Source: Streptomyces violascens
GTDB lineage: Bacteria; Actinomycetota; Actinomycetes; Streptomycetales; Streptomycetaceae
Assembly: GCF_014649955.1 (NCBI RefSeq)
Contig: NZ_BMUA01000043.1
Span: 1 to 44,004 of the forward strand
DNA: 44,004 bases
Direction of reading: 5' to 3'
Under the pieces are notes generated by a model. It was not told the origin of the DNA. It made no database searches and saw only the letters and a list, made by a program, of their open reading frames with translations. The position numbers and the translations under genes are program-made. Shown here in pieces: positions 24,453 through 32,441 of this stretch. Each line of letters opens with the position of its first letter. The stretch's first letter is position 1.

Positions 24453-24872
24453 ATGTTCACCGAACTGGGCCCGATGAAACTGCTCACCATCGCCATCGTC
24501 GCGATGTTCGTCTTCGGGCCGGAGAAACTGCCCGAGTTTATCCGGAATGCGACCGGTGTTCTGCGTAGGGTGCGGGCCTTCGCCGACAGCGCCAGGCAGG
24601 AGGTCCGCTCCGAACTCGGCCCGGAGTTCAAGGACTTCGAATTCGAGGACCTCCACCCGAAGACCTTCGTACGCAAACACATGCTGGAGGGTGACGGCCT
24701 CGCCGGGCTGGAGGAAATCCGCAATGCCCTCGACCCCCGCCCCGAACTGGAAGAGGTCACGGCCGCCGTGCGCGACACGGGCGCCGGTCGGGCGCCGGGC
24801 GCCGTCTCCCTGGCCAAGGGCGCACCGGCGAACCCGTCCACACGGCACGTGTTCGACCCCGACGCCACGTAA
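24453..24872 (+). CDS. tatB: TatB-family protein, intact copy
   Basis: ATG 24453 follows AAGGAG by seven bases. The 139-residue product has the TatB order: Glu near the start (MFTELG), a membrane helix (about residues 8-21, KLLTIAIVAMFVFG), the FGPEKLPEFIRN hinge, and a long amphipathic helix with RRVRAFADSARQEVRSELG. An acidic segment (FKDFEFEDLHP) and a variable tail ending FDPDAT follow. TatB with TatC recognises twin-arginine signal peptides; no tatC is here, so the product would act with the housekeeping Tat proteins or have its own role. A truncated copy lies at 8627 and a C-terminal scrap at 32376. Dyad site g is upstream and a hairpin follows, so the gene is a single unit. Confidence 0.9.
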   Translation: MFTELGPMKLLTIAIVAMFVFGPEKLPEFIRNATGVLRRVRAFADSARQEVRSELGPEFKDFEFEDLHPKTFVRKHMLEGDGLAGLEEIRNALDPRPELEEVTAAVRDTGAGRAPGAVSLAKGAPANPSTRHVFDPDAT

Positions 24873-24894
24873 CCGCCGCCCAGCCGGGCTCCTC

Positions 24895-24918
24895 GGGGCG
24901 CTCAGGCGTGGGCGCCCC
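24895..24918 (+). terminator. Hairpin terminator after tatB
   Basis: GGGGCGC (24895-24901) pairs with GCGCCCC (24912-24918), a 7-bp stem with a 10-base loop, 23 bases after the tatB stop. Confidence 0.6.
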
Positions 24919-25012
24919 ACCATGAAGTGACGCACGCCGGGAACGAGATGGGCGGGCCGTTCTGGGCTTTCTCCCTTGGTTGTGGTGCCCGACCGGGGGA
25001 GGGGGAAGCGCT

Positions 25013-25345
25013 GTGGAATGGACGAAGGTGTGGCTCCAGGATCCCAAGGCGCATGACTTCCCGGCGGCGGCCGACTACCTCGGACTGCTGCTCGCCCCGG
25101 GCGAGGTGGAACGTATCGTCGATGCCCTGCGCGCGGCACCCACCGAGGCGAAGAAGGCCAAGGACATCCTGCGGGCGTCGGCCCTGCCGCTGCTGCCCGC
25201 CGACAACCTTCACGTCAAGCACAACATCCAGAAGGTCACATCCGGCAAGAAACTCTCGCCCGTCCTTCTGCTTCGTGGCACCCCGATGGTCATCGCCGAC
25301 GGCTACCACCGGGTCTGCGCCGCCTATCACCTGACAGAAGACTGA
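25013..25345 (+). CDS. Small conserved protein, 110 residues, unknown
   Basis: GTG 25013 follows GGGGGAGGGGGAAG and gives VEWTKVWLQDPKAHDFPAAA, then YLGLLLAPGEVERIVDALR and ARDxLRA-type helices. The C-terminal end KVTSGKKLSPVLLLRGTPMV followed by IADGYHRVCAAYHL is strongly patterned. The ADGYHRVCA block recalls the ParB/sulfiredoxin-like fold, where a G-x-HR motif binds nucleotide. I recall related small proteins in actinobacteria and rhizobia without known role. It lies 140 bases after tatB beyond a hairpin, and I find no dyad directly upstream, so its control is unclear. Confidence 0.75.
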   Translation: MEWTKVWLQDPKAHDFPAAADYLGLLLAPGEVERIVDALRAAPTEAKKAKDILRASALPLLPADNLHVKHNIQKVTSGKKLSPVLLLRGTPMVIADGYHRVCAAYHLTED

Positions 25346-25688
25346 TCGTGCCCTGCCGGATCACCGGCCGCTGAGAGCGCGGTGGGCGTTCGCGGCCCGC
25401 CGCAGTCGCGAGGCAGAGCCCGATGTCGACTGGCCGACGGCTCGGCGGACGCGTGACTGCCTTTGGTCGCCTGCCGACCATCGCGCGTCGGCTGCACACG
25501 GGTCTGCACGGTCATGGGAGTCGCCGTCAGCGCGAGACCGGGCAGCAGTCTCCGGAGGGCAGTCATGCTGCAGCCCATCCCACGGAGGGTCGCCGCTCTC
25601 CGGCTCACGCCGGGTGCGATCGCGCCAACTTCCCCTGCCGTTGGGTGATGCCCGCGGGCCCCCTCCCAAGTGACCTGACCCAGACAGG
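25346..25688. other. No supported gene between two small conserved genes
   Basis: Several overlapping frames are open, but none shows family motifs. A minus-strand frame beginning MTALRRLLPGLALTATPM near 25565 has a signal-like start but then loses coding character. Confidence 0.35.
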
Positions 25689-25712
25689 GTGTTAGCTTGC
25701 GTAAGTGTGCAA
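25689..25712. promoter_or_regulatory. Dyad operator site h
   Basis: GTGT-TAGC-TTGC-GTAA-GTGT-GCAA: right outer and left inner arms are exact, the core is TTGCGTAA. It lies 95 bases upstream of the LURP-one-like gene. Confidence 0.65.
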
Positions 25713-25806
25713 GTATTGTGCCGGGTGAGGTCCTCCTCTTCCCGCGGGGCGTCCCGTCGTGCGAGGCGCCAGGTGGGGACATGAACGGTCTGAACGGGGG
25801 TATTCC

Positions 25807-26310
25807 ATGCGCTACCTGGTACGCGACCGCATGCTCGCCTTCCATGAGGAAGCCTGGGTGGAGAACGAGCACCGGGAAAAGCTGTTCAAAGTCAACCGCA
25901 AGCTGCTGCGGCTGCGGACCACGTTCGACTTGGTGGACACCCGGGGCAACCAGGTCGCGCGCATCACCAAAAAGGTCCTCACGCTCCACCACACGATCCT
26001 GATCAAGCAGGATGGCCAGGCGGTAGGTCTGATCAGCAAGCGGGCGTTCCGGCTCTTCGGGGACCGTTTCAAGGTCCGCCTGAGGGACGGACGGCAGCTG
26101 CGGATAGCCGGGAACCTCTGGGACCGCGAGTTCGACATCCGGCACGGCGGCAATACCCTGGCGCACATCTCGCGCCGCTGGTTCACCATCCGCGACGCCT
26201 ATGCGGTCGACGTGATGAACGAGCGGGACGCGACCCTGCTGATCATCGTTGCGGTCTGCGTGGACCACATCCTTGAGGACCGCAAGGGCGAACGATTCAC
26301 CAATCTCTGA
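25807..26310 (+). CDS. LURP-one-related (Tubby-like fold) protein
   Basis: ATG 25807 (GGGGG upstream) gives 167 residues, the usual length for a bacterial LURP-one-related (DUF567) protein. These have a 12-stranded Tubby-like barrel around one helix. The pattern is clear: MRYLVRDRMLAFHEEAWVEN, KLFKVNRKLLRLRTTFDLVD, GNQVARITKKVLTLHHTILI, FKVRLRDGRQLRIAGNLWD, and a hydrophobic C-terminal helix LLIIVAVCVDHIL. The family's biochemical role is not settled; the Tubby-like fold suggests binding to membrane phosphoinositides or lipids, and in plants members respond to pathogens. Here the single dyad (site h) upstream and hairpin downstream make it a monocistronic member of the putative envelope regulon. 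Confidence 0.9.
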   Translation: MRYLVRDRMLAFHEEAWVENEHREKLFKVNRKLLRLRTTFDLVDTRGNQVARITKKVLTLHHTILIKQDGQAVGLISKRAFRLFGDRFKVRLRDGRQLRIAGNLWDREFDIRHGGNTLAHISRRWFTIRDAYAVDVMNERDATLLIIVAVCVDHILEDRKGERFTNL

Positions 26311-26328
26311 CGTACCGGCACAGGACGC

Positions 26329-26346
26329 GCGCCGCTCCTGCGGCGC
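26329..26346 (+). terminator. Hairpin terminator after the LURP-one-like gene
   Basis: GCGCCGC (26329-26335) and GCGGCGC (26340-26346) form a perfect 7-bp stem with a 4-base loop, 18 bases after the stop codon. Confidence 0.7.
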
Positions 26347-26417
26347 CCGAGTTTCCCCCTGAAAAGGCCCACCGGTGCGAGCCCGACCGCACGGTGGCGT
26401 ACCGTGACCCCTGCTAG

Positions 26418-26441
26418 TTGCGCACTAGCGCAAGTCTGCAA
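26418..26441. promoter_or_regulatory. Dyad operator site i
   Basis: TTGC-GCAC-TAGC-GCAA-GTCT-GCAA: five exact quarter-sites plus TAGC. It lies 126 bases upstream of the RodA/FtsW gene. Confidence 0.75.
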
Positions 26442-26566
26442 GTGTCTATGGAGGGGACCGCACGGGGAACCGGGGATGGGCGTATGCCATCTCCCGGCGT
26501 GCCACCAGCACGTGCCCCGGCGGTGCGAGGCTCTGGGCCCGGTGGCTCTCCAGATGGAGGTGTTCT

Positions 26567-28012
26567 GTGCGGGGACTGTCTGCGGCGGGTCTGCCGTCGG
26601 CCGGAGATGCGCGGGGTGATGCGGGGCAGACGATGTCGTTCGCGGCGCTCGCGCAGGCGCCCAACCGGCGGCGCACCGAGGCGTGGCTGCTGGGCTTCGT
26701 CGTCCTGATCACCGTGGGCGGCTACACATGCACCGGTCTGTCCATGGACGGCCGGCTGCCTTCGGGGCTGCCCGGGTTCGCCACAGCCGTCGTTCTGCTG
26801 GCGCTGGTGCCGCATCTGGCCATCCGGCGGTGGGCTTCAAGGGCCGATCCGCTGATCCTGCCGCTGGCGCTGCTGCTGACCGGGCTCGGCCTGGTGCTGT
26901 TGCATCGCCTGGACCTCACCTATGCGGCGAAGCCCCGCCTGAGGACGGCCCAGGCGGGCAGCGGCCAGCTGGTATGGACGGTCATCGCGGTGGCCGTGTG
27001 CCTCGTGGTGCTGCTCGTATTGCGTGATCACCGCTGGCTCCAGCGCTACATCTACGTGACCATGGCCGTCGCCCTGGTCCTGCTGATGGCGCCCGCCTTC
27101 TTCGGCGCCGACCAGTTCGGCGCCAAGCGCTGGATCATGCTGGGCCCGCTGTCCGTGCAACCCGGCGAGTTCGTGAAAATCATGATCGCGGTGTTCTTCG
27201 CGGGCTACCTCACCCTCAACCGCGACGCGCTGGCCCTCACCGGACGCCGTGTCCTCGGCCTGAGGCTGCCGCCCGGCCGCCAGATGGGGCCGATCGCCAC
27301 GATCTGGGTGCTCAGCCTGCTCGTTCTGATCTTCGAGCGGGACCTCGGCACCTCCCTGATCTTCTTCGGACTGTTCGTGATCATGCTGTATCTGGCCACG
27401 GAGCGCACCAGTTGGGTGGTGTGCGGCCTGCTCATGGCCGTGGTCGGGGCCGGAGTGGTCGGATCCCTGGAACCGCACGTCCATGGCCGGGTCGTGGCCT
27501 GGCTGAACCCGATGGCCGCCTTCACCCCGGCCGGCCAGAAGGCGGGCATATCCGACCAACTGGGCCAAGCGCTGTTCAGCTTCGGCAGCGGCGGCATCAC
27601 CGGCACCGGCCTGGGCCAAGGCCACCCCGACCTGATCGGCTTCGCCGGCAACAGCGACTTCATCCTCACCACCGTCGGCGAAGAACTCGGCCTCGCCGGA
27701 GTCATGGCCGTACTCCTCCTGTACGGGCTGCTCGCCCAACGAGGCCTGCACGCCGCCCTGATCGCCCGCGACCCCTTCGGCAAACTCCTCGCCGTCGGCC
27801 TGTCCGGCGCGCTCCTGCTCCAGGTGTTTGTGGTCACCGGCGGCGTCATGGGCCTCATCCCGCTCACCGGCAAGGCCCTGCCCTTCCTCGCCAAGGGAGG
27901 CTCCTCCATGGTCGCCAACTGGCTGATGGTCGCACTGCTGATCCGCATCAGCGACAGCGCACAACGACGCAGAGAGCCGGCTGGGCCGCCACCGTCCGGC
28001 CCTGGACGGTGA
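26567..28012 (+). CDS. SEDS-family peptidoglycan polymerase (RodA/FtsW/SpoVE type)
   Basis: GTG 26567 follows TGGAGG by six bases; ATG 26633 (MSFAALAQAPNRR) is a possible later start. The 481-residue protein has about ten to twelve membrane helices. SEDS signatures are present: FGAKRWIMLGPLSVQPGEF (family NGARRWI...QPSE), FERDLGTSLIFFG with the catalytic-type Asp, ITGTGLGQGHPDL and NSDFILTTVGEELG, and the C-terminal KGGSSMVANWLMVALLIRIS. SEDS proteins polymerise glycan strands from lipid II with a partner class B PBP. No PBP gene is next to it, unlike the usual rodA-pbp pairs, so it is an orphan paralogue. Dyad site i is upstream, which ties a wall polymerase to the same control as the LCP ligases. 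Confidence 0.93.
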   Translation: MRGLSAAGLPSAGDARGDAGQTMSFAALAQAPNRRRTEAWLLGFVVLITVGGYTCTGLSMDGRLPSGLPGFATAVVLLALVPHLAIRRWASRADPLILPLALLLTGLGLVLLHRLDLTYAAKPRLRTAQAGSGQLVWTVIAVAVCLVVLLVLRDHRWLQRYIYVTMAVALVLLMAPAFFGADQFGAKRWIMLGPLSVQPGEFVKIMIAVFFAGYLTLNRDALALTGRRVLGLRLPPGRQMGPIATIWVLSLLVLIFERDLGTSLIFFGLFVIMLYLATERTSWVVCGLLMAVVGAGVVGSLEPHVHGRVVAWLNPMAAFTPAGQKAGISDQLGQALFSFGSGGITGTGLGQGHPDLIGFAGNSDFILTTVGEELGLAGVMAVLLLYGLLAQRGLHAALIARDPFGKLLAVGLSGALLLQVFVVTGGVMGLIPLTGKALPFLAKGGSSMVANWLMVALLIRISDSAQRRREPAGPPPSGPGR

Positions 28013-28050
28013 GGCGACCCGACCTGGGATCCGCTCCCCGGGCTTGAAGC

Positions 28051-28178
28051 TCAACCGAGTCCGACACCGATGGTGGCCGCGATCGCGACGAGGAGTACAC
28101 GGCGAGCATCAGGCCCAGCGGGAGCAGGAGCTCCCTCGGCGTACCGGTCCTCGACGTCGGATTGGTGCTGGCCGCCAT
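28051..28178 (-). pseudogene. Membrane peptide gene, frameshifted relative of 8486-8608
   Basis: From ATG 28178 the frame reads MAASTNPTSRTGTPRELLLP, then LGLMLAV. One base is missing there, and the next frame continues VLLVAIAATIGVGLG to a stop at 28051. The combined peptide (about 42 residues) matches the one at 8486 (LLLLLGLMLAVPAVVAIIAT...LG). It is one of the few hints that this peptide family is real. Confidence 0.5.
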
Positions 28179-28262
28179 GGCAATCTCGCCCCACCGCGTC
28201 CCTATTGCTTGATGTCAGCACCAGTCGGACCCGGTCTCGCCCCGGGCGCCACCCGCCCATGA

Positions 28263-28808
28263 CCACCACGCCCTCCCACCCCCTGCCGACCATGATCTGG
28301 CTCCCAGCCCCCGACCAGCCGGACACCGTACCCCCCCGGCAGCGTTCTGCCTGCCTGGGCGATCGACAGGATCCGCGCCGAATACACCCCCCGTCCGGAC
28401 GCGGCACCCGCACCCCTGCTCAAGATCCAGATCCAGATCCAGGACGCGGCACCCGGCATGGATGCGTGTGCCTCCTGCACGACGTACGCAGACAGCCCGA
28501 ACGGCGAGGCGCCGGTCCCGCTCGCCGAACTCCACCCCGACGCCCTGCCCACCCCCAGCGACGTACTCGGCAGCCGCGAGCGAGATGCCCGGGGCCATGG
28601 AGAACGGCTGGCCAGGCTTCTTCCACCGCGCCCACTGTCTCCTGCCGACCAACGGGCCGCTCCTGCTAGCCACCCGGCAAAGACGCGACGCCGGAATCCT
28701 CACCGACCCGCTCGGCTCACTCATCGCCGGCGCACGCACCGCCGGGTTCCGCTACCTCCAGCGCATCGTCATCGCCCACCCCGCAGACGACCGGCTCGCA
28801 CCCAGCTA
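28263..28808 (+). pseudogene. Decayed coding region, unknown protein
   Basis: ATG 28293 begins MIWLPAPDQPDTVPP. One extra C in a run of seven (28331-28337) shifts the frame, after which GSVLPAWAIDRIRAEYTPRP and DAAPAPLLKIQ read well. Later pieces in other frames (GFFHRAHCLLPTNGPLLLATRQ, GILTDPLGSLIAGARTAGF) resemble the part of DNA methylase-like proteins where a promoter-proximal Rossmann domain ends, but I am not sure of the family. At least three frameshifts are needed, so it is not functional. Homology stops where a NUDIX-like fragment begins. Confidence 0.45.
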
Positions 28809-29046
28809 CGGCGGGTACGGAAGCTGCTCGGCGTCACCACCTGGACCGGAGACGACGACGGCCGGGTGCGCCACGAGGCCGACTGTCTCGCCGACGTCGA
28901 CGGAGACTTGGACCGCCCCCGCCTGGAGTCGGTCAAGCACACCGCCTACGCGTGGTTCGGCCCCCAGGATCTTCCCCGGCTCAAGGAGAACCGGGCCGCG
29001 GGGGAGTTCCTCATCCATGACCTGATCGCCACGGCGCTACGGGACG
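28809..29046 (+). pseudogene. C-terminal fragment of a NUDIX-type hydrolase
   Basis: The frame reads RRVRKLLGVTTWTGDDDGRV, then HEADCLADVDGDLDRPRLES, KHTAYAWFGPQDLPRL and FLIHDLIATAL. This is the C-terminal half of a common Streptomyces NUDIX family (KHTAYAWVGPDDL block). The NUDIX box itself (GX5EX7REUXEEXGU) is missing, so the piece has no activity. It is fused to the decayed region before it. Confidence 0.5.
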
Positions 29047-29252
29047 GCTTTTGCTCTGTCCGTCGGTCGGCACCGGAGCATCAGCCACCGCACAGCCAGA
29101 GCCTCCGGCTACTACGACGTTCCACTTCGGGTGGGTAGAGCGTGGTATGGGACGCCGACAGGGCTGCTCCGAGGCGATCCACCCGCCTCGGGCAACCGTC
29201 TCGGGCAACCCGGTTCAACGTCGTTTCGCCTACCGCCCGAAAGAATCCGGCA

Positions 29253-31127
29253 TCACGTTGGGGACAGGGCGAAGGCGAGCAGCGCGGTCGAGGTGAAGTC
29301 GTCCGCGGGCTCGACCGTCTGCCAGGCCCCCACCTGGTCGAGGTAGCGGGCGCCCTTGCCGTCGAATCGCTTCCACTCGGCCGTGCCCGCCTCACACACG
29401 CGCGTCGACTCCAGGGCGTCGCGGCCGGAGAGCTTTTTGGCTCCGTTGGGCCCGTTGACGACCGCGCCGCGCAGCAACGCCCCTCGGCCGGTGAGGCTGC
29501 CCGCCAGGTTCGCCACCTGATGGGCGGGGCAGCGGGGGAACACCTCGCCCGTTCCGATCATGAAGCTGGTGCCCCAGGCATTGGCGCCCAGCGCCCAGCC
29601 GCGCTGCTGTGCGGCGAAGGCGTCGTAGTGGTGGTCGCCGGTCGCTTTCGCATAGAGGGCGGCCGTGGCCACGAGGCCGAAGGCGTGCGGGACGGCGTCG
29701 AAGTCCGTGTAGACCGCGCCGGCTTGGAAGGGGTCCTTCGCGGCGCGGCGCTCGCCGTCGGCGAGCTGCCTGCGCAGATCGGCGACGACGGCCTGTGACG
29801 GACCGAGCCGCAGCAGGTCCGCGTGGGCCAGCGCGCTGACGTCGGAGACGCCGAGTGTGTCGAGGTTGCCGGAGGCCAGGTAGGCACGTGCCCAGTCGCC
29901 GGCCTGCGTCTGCCAGCGCGCGGCCCGGTCGTCGCCCAGCGCCTTTGCCGCCAGGGCCAGTTCGGCAGCCCCGAACTCCATGTCGTCCTGCCAGGAGTCC
30001 TCGGAGTAGAAGGCGTGCGGGAAGGTGGTCACCAGAGTACGGGGGCTGCGCGTGTCGGCCTGGCCGTAGACGGCGGCGGCCTTCTCCAGCCACCGCCGGG
30101 CGCCGTCCGGATCGCGGGCCGCGTCGGTCTGCGCGGCCAGTGCAAAGGCGGCGGCGACACGGCCCGCGAGGTTGGGGCTGAGGGGCGCGCCGGGCTCGTT
30201 GGCCGGGAAGACAGGGCGGAACTTGACCAGGTGGTCTGCGTCGCCGTCCTGCGCGTTCAGCTTGTTGTCCGCCTCCGGGAGGCGCCACACGTCGTGATCG
30301 CTGTGCAGGTCCTTGGTGCCGGCGCCTATGCCCACCTGCGCATAGAGCGTGCGGGTGCGGCCGTCCCACATCTTGTCGAGCCAGGACAGACCGTGCCGAG
30401 CCTCGGCGGCGAGCCCGGGCGTCGTGGGCAACGCCCTTTGCGCCAGCAGCAGTTGAGCGGTCGCGTACGAGGCGGTGTGAGTGAACTTGAGGTAGTCCCC
30501 GGCGTCGAACCAGCCGCCCGACACGTCGAGAGGACCACCGACCTTCCGGAGAGGTGCCGTCAGCTCGGTGCCGTCGTCGTTGTAGCGCGGCGCGGCGTAG
30601 ACGCTCGCCGAACGGTCCGCGAGGTGGGAGGGTTTGCGCCCGAGGGCGCCGGGGACGATGTCGGCGCCGTCGCGCTGCGCCTGGAAGAAGCGGACGTTGT
30701 CGGCTGCCAGGTTTTCCATCAGTTCGTTCGCGGGGGCCACGGTGAAGTGAGGTGACGTGGCGTCAGCGGTGCCGGTGAGACGCAGCTGGTAGGTGCCGGC
30801 CTTGGTCAACGCGGACAGGTCGAGGACGCGGACGGAGTCGTATGCCGCATTCCACGCACCGGTGCGGGGCCCGGGCGCACCGGTCAAGGCGACCCGTCCC
30901 GTGTCGTCGACCACCTCGAACCGTGCCCCCGCCAGTTTGTCGTCCGGGCCCATCGCGAAGGCGGTCTTGTGCTCGGTGCTGATGTAGCCGCCCTGGTCGG
31001 CCCGGATGACGACCGGTCCGGGTGCCTCCTCGCGCGAGGGCAGCGCGTACCAGACGGCACCTGCCGCGCCAACGGAGAGCGCGAGACCGAGGGCGAGGGA
31101 GCGGGGACGTCTGAAGCGCGAAACCAT
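29253..31127 (-). CDS. Glycoside hydrolase family 9 protein (cellulase-type)
   Basis: I place the start at ATG 31127 (MVSRFRRPRSLALGLALSVG); the frame is open further but those codons overlap a tatA scrap. The 624-residue protein has an N-terminal membrane anchor or signal, with an RRPRSLAL stretch that could be twin-arginine-like. An Ig-like CelD_N domain (about 45-135, VIRADQGGYISTEHKTAFAM) and the GH9 (alpha/alpha)6 barrel follow. Catalytic marks: GGWFDAGDYLKFTH near 205-210 with the nucleophile-activating Asp pair, and TVEPADDFTSTALLAFAL near 605 with the general-acid Glu. It would cut beta-1,4-glucans outside the membrane. Upstream, the tatA copy 3 promoter with dyad site d now points into this gene. 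Confidence 0.9.
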   Translation of the reverse strand: MVSRFRRPRSLALGLALSVGAAGAVWYALPSREEAPGPVVIRADQGGYISTEHKTAFAMGPDDKLAGARFEVVDDTGRVALTGAPGPRTGAWNAAYDSVRVLDLSALTKAGTYQLRLTGTADATSPHFTVAPANELMENLAADNVRFFQAQRDGADIVPGALGRKPSHLADRSASVYAAPRYNDDGTELTAPLRKVGGPLDVSGGWFDAGDYLKFTHTASYATAQLLLAQRALPTTPGLAAEARHGLSWLDKMWDGRTRTLYAQVGIGAGTKDLHSDHDVWRLPEADNKLNAQDGDADHLVKFRPVFPANEPGAPLSPNLAGRVAAAFALAAQTDAARDPDGARRWLEKAAAVYGQADTRSPRTLVTTFPHAFYSEDSWQDDMEFGAAELALAAKALGDDRAARWQTQAGDWARAYLASGNLDTLGVSDVSALAHADLLRLGPSQAVVADLRRQLADGERRAAKDPFQAGAVYTDFDAVPHAFGLVATAALYAKATGDHHYDAFAAQQRGWALGANAWGTSFMIGTGEVFPRCPAHQVANLAGSLTGRGALLRGAVVNGPNGAKKLSGRDALESTRVCEAGTAEWKRFDGKGARYLDQVGAWQTVEPADDFTSTALLAFALSPT

Positions 31128-31266
31128 CGGGCCGGACTGCCTTCTCTTGACTGACAGGAAACGACTCACTGAGCAGGGAAGAGGCCGGGCGCCCCGCTCG
31201 GCCAACCGAGGCCAGCATGTTGGCTGTTGTGGGGGATCCTGGCGCAGGATGAACGGGTAGAGGGGC

Positions 31267-31288
31267 GTTCCAGCGCGTTGCGGAACGT
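31267..31288 (-). pseudogene. tatA: tatA copy 3, scrap of the first eight codons
   Basis: Read on the minus strand from 31288, the sequence is ACG-TTC-CGC-AAC-GCG-CTG-GAA, identical to the tatA copy 2 start (MFRNALE) except that ATG has become ACG. Homology continues upstream through GCCTTCCTCT to dyad site d, and ends after the eighth codon. The rest of tatA has been replaced by the DNA upstream of the GH9 gene. Confidence 0.7.
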
Positions 31289-31291
31289 CCC

Positions 31292-31576
31292 GTGATTGCC
31301 TTCCTCTCATGGAGCGGGCGAATCGGCAGGTGCCGCGCCCACGGGAAAGATTGCTACATTGCGCAACTCTACAACTGTGGAGATGGGATCAGGCGGCCCC
31401 TCTTCTTCATCGACCGCACGGACGGCGACGCGGCAGCCCGACACACCCGGCTGCGCAAGCGCGCGCCGATCACCGCGGCAGTGGTGGCAGCCGCCGCCCT
31501 GGGCACGGCCTACCTGACCACCCGCACCCCGGAGCAGTTTACGAGCCAGGTTCGAGGCCTGACCCAGGCCCAGTAG
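31292..31576 (+). CDS. Possible small membrane protein replacing LCP in cassette copy 3
   Basis: After dyad site d the plus strand keeps the cassette leader (ATCGACCGCACGGAC), then diverges. In one frame it codes for HTRLRKRAPITAAVVAAAALGT, followed by AYLTTRTPEQFTSQVRGLTQ and a stop at 31576. There is one hydrophobic segment. The only ATG in this frame is 31292, upstream of the dyad, which would make the operator part of the coding region; no downstream start is evident. It may be a leaderless or decayed gene. I give it low weight. Confidence 0.3.
   Translation: MIAFLSWSGRIGRCRAHGKDCYIAQLYNCGDGIRRPLFFIDRTDGDAAARHTRLRKRAPITAAVVAAAALGTAYLTTRTPEQFTSQVRGLTQAQ
31351..31374. promoter_or_regulatory. 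Dyad operator site d (near-perfect)
   Basis: TTGC-TACA-TTGC-GCAA-CTCT-ACAA, nearly the same as sites b and c, including flanks. It lies about 225 bases upstream of the GH9 start on the minus strand. Confidence 0.8.
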
Positions 31577-32375
31577 GACTCCTATGAAGTCACAGTCACC
31601 CGACCGGTCACGTTGCCAGGACCTCGTGTTGGCCGACCGGGGCCGCGATCGAGGCGCCAGCGGCGTCTCGGGCCAGGACGCGACGGCGTCGGTGACCAGC
31701 GCGGGGTAGCGGTAGCCGACCGTCACGGCGGCCTCGCTGAGCAACTGGCTGTTTCCGGTGGACTGTTCGCGGACGCCGAGCGGACGCACCACCGCATCAA
31801 CGACGCCTGGAACCTCACCGCCAAGCTGCTGTCCGTACTGCGCCCGACGCCGAGAGCGACTGCTCGACCAGTACGAGGCGGAACACCGCCGGGGAACTAC
31901 TGCGGACCCAGCCTTCCCGCTTCTCCCCAGCCGACCTGAAGGCCCTGCTGAACCAGGGTGCCCGCATCGCCAGCCCCGAGCTCGCACCCTCCCCCTGCCG
32001 GCCGGGCCACTGGCGAACCGTCGCCCGCGACGGGTGTTGGCGCCGAACCCCGCCCAGGGGAGAGACGTGGGCGGCGTCACCTTGTCGAGTACCCGGGCTG
32101 TGACGTGCTGCCAGGTCTGCTCCCTGCTGGCTTTGTTCCGCGCCGTCATTCGATGACCCTTCGGGGTTCACCTCGGAGGCTCTGCTTTGAGTTCGGCGAG
32201 TGCTTCCCGCGTTCCCGCGTTCCCGCGTGTAGGCCTCCCCCTGTCCTCCATCAGGGCCGAACCCTGCGACACCCGGCAATGCCAGAAGCGGGCGGCAGAG
32301 GCTTTCGCCGGATCGGCACTGCTTGCATGCCTGGCGCCGCGGGACCTCCAGCATGAAGGAGGCAGGCTAGGTGTC
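31577..32375. other. Decayed stretch between cassette copy 3 and the YdjM-type gene
   Basis: Short pieces in alternating frames look coding (minus LLSEAAVTVGYRYPALVTDA near 31640-31750; plus GLFADAERTHHRINDAWNLT near 31760-31830), but none forms a gene or matches a family I can name. Confidence 0.35.
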
Positions 32376-32438
32376 ATCAACAAGGGCGCGGAGGTGCCGG
32401 CTCCTGAACGTCCGGCATTCGACCCCGACACCACGTAG
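32376..32438 (+). pseudogene. tatB: tatB C-terminal scrap (third copy)
   Basis: The frame ends INKGAEVPAPERPAFDPDTT and stops. This matches the tail of the intact tatB copy (SLAKGAPANPSTRHVFDPDAT) and of the broken copy at 8953 (HAFDANAT). Nothing upstream resembles tatB, so only about 20 codons of the tail remain. It ends three bases before the stop of the converging YdjM-type gene. Confidence 0.5.
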
Positions 32439-32441
32439 AGA

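Noticed and set aside
26837..28054. A 405-residue minus-strand frame across the RodA/FtsW gene
   Set aside because: Antisense shadow; the plus strand has clear SEDS motifs.
28190..28215. A possible thirteenth dyad near the peptide at 28178
   Set aside because: Only one TTGC and a shifted AGCA are present, with wrong spacing; below the standard of the other sites.
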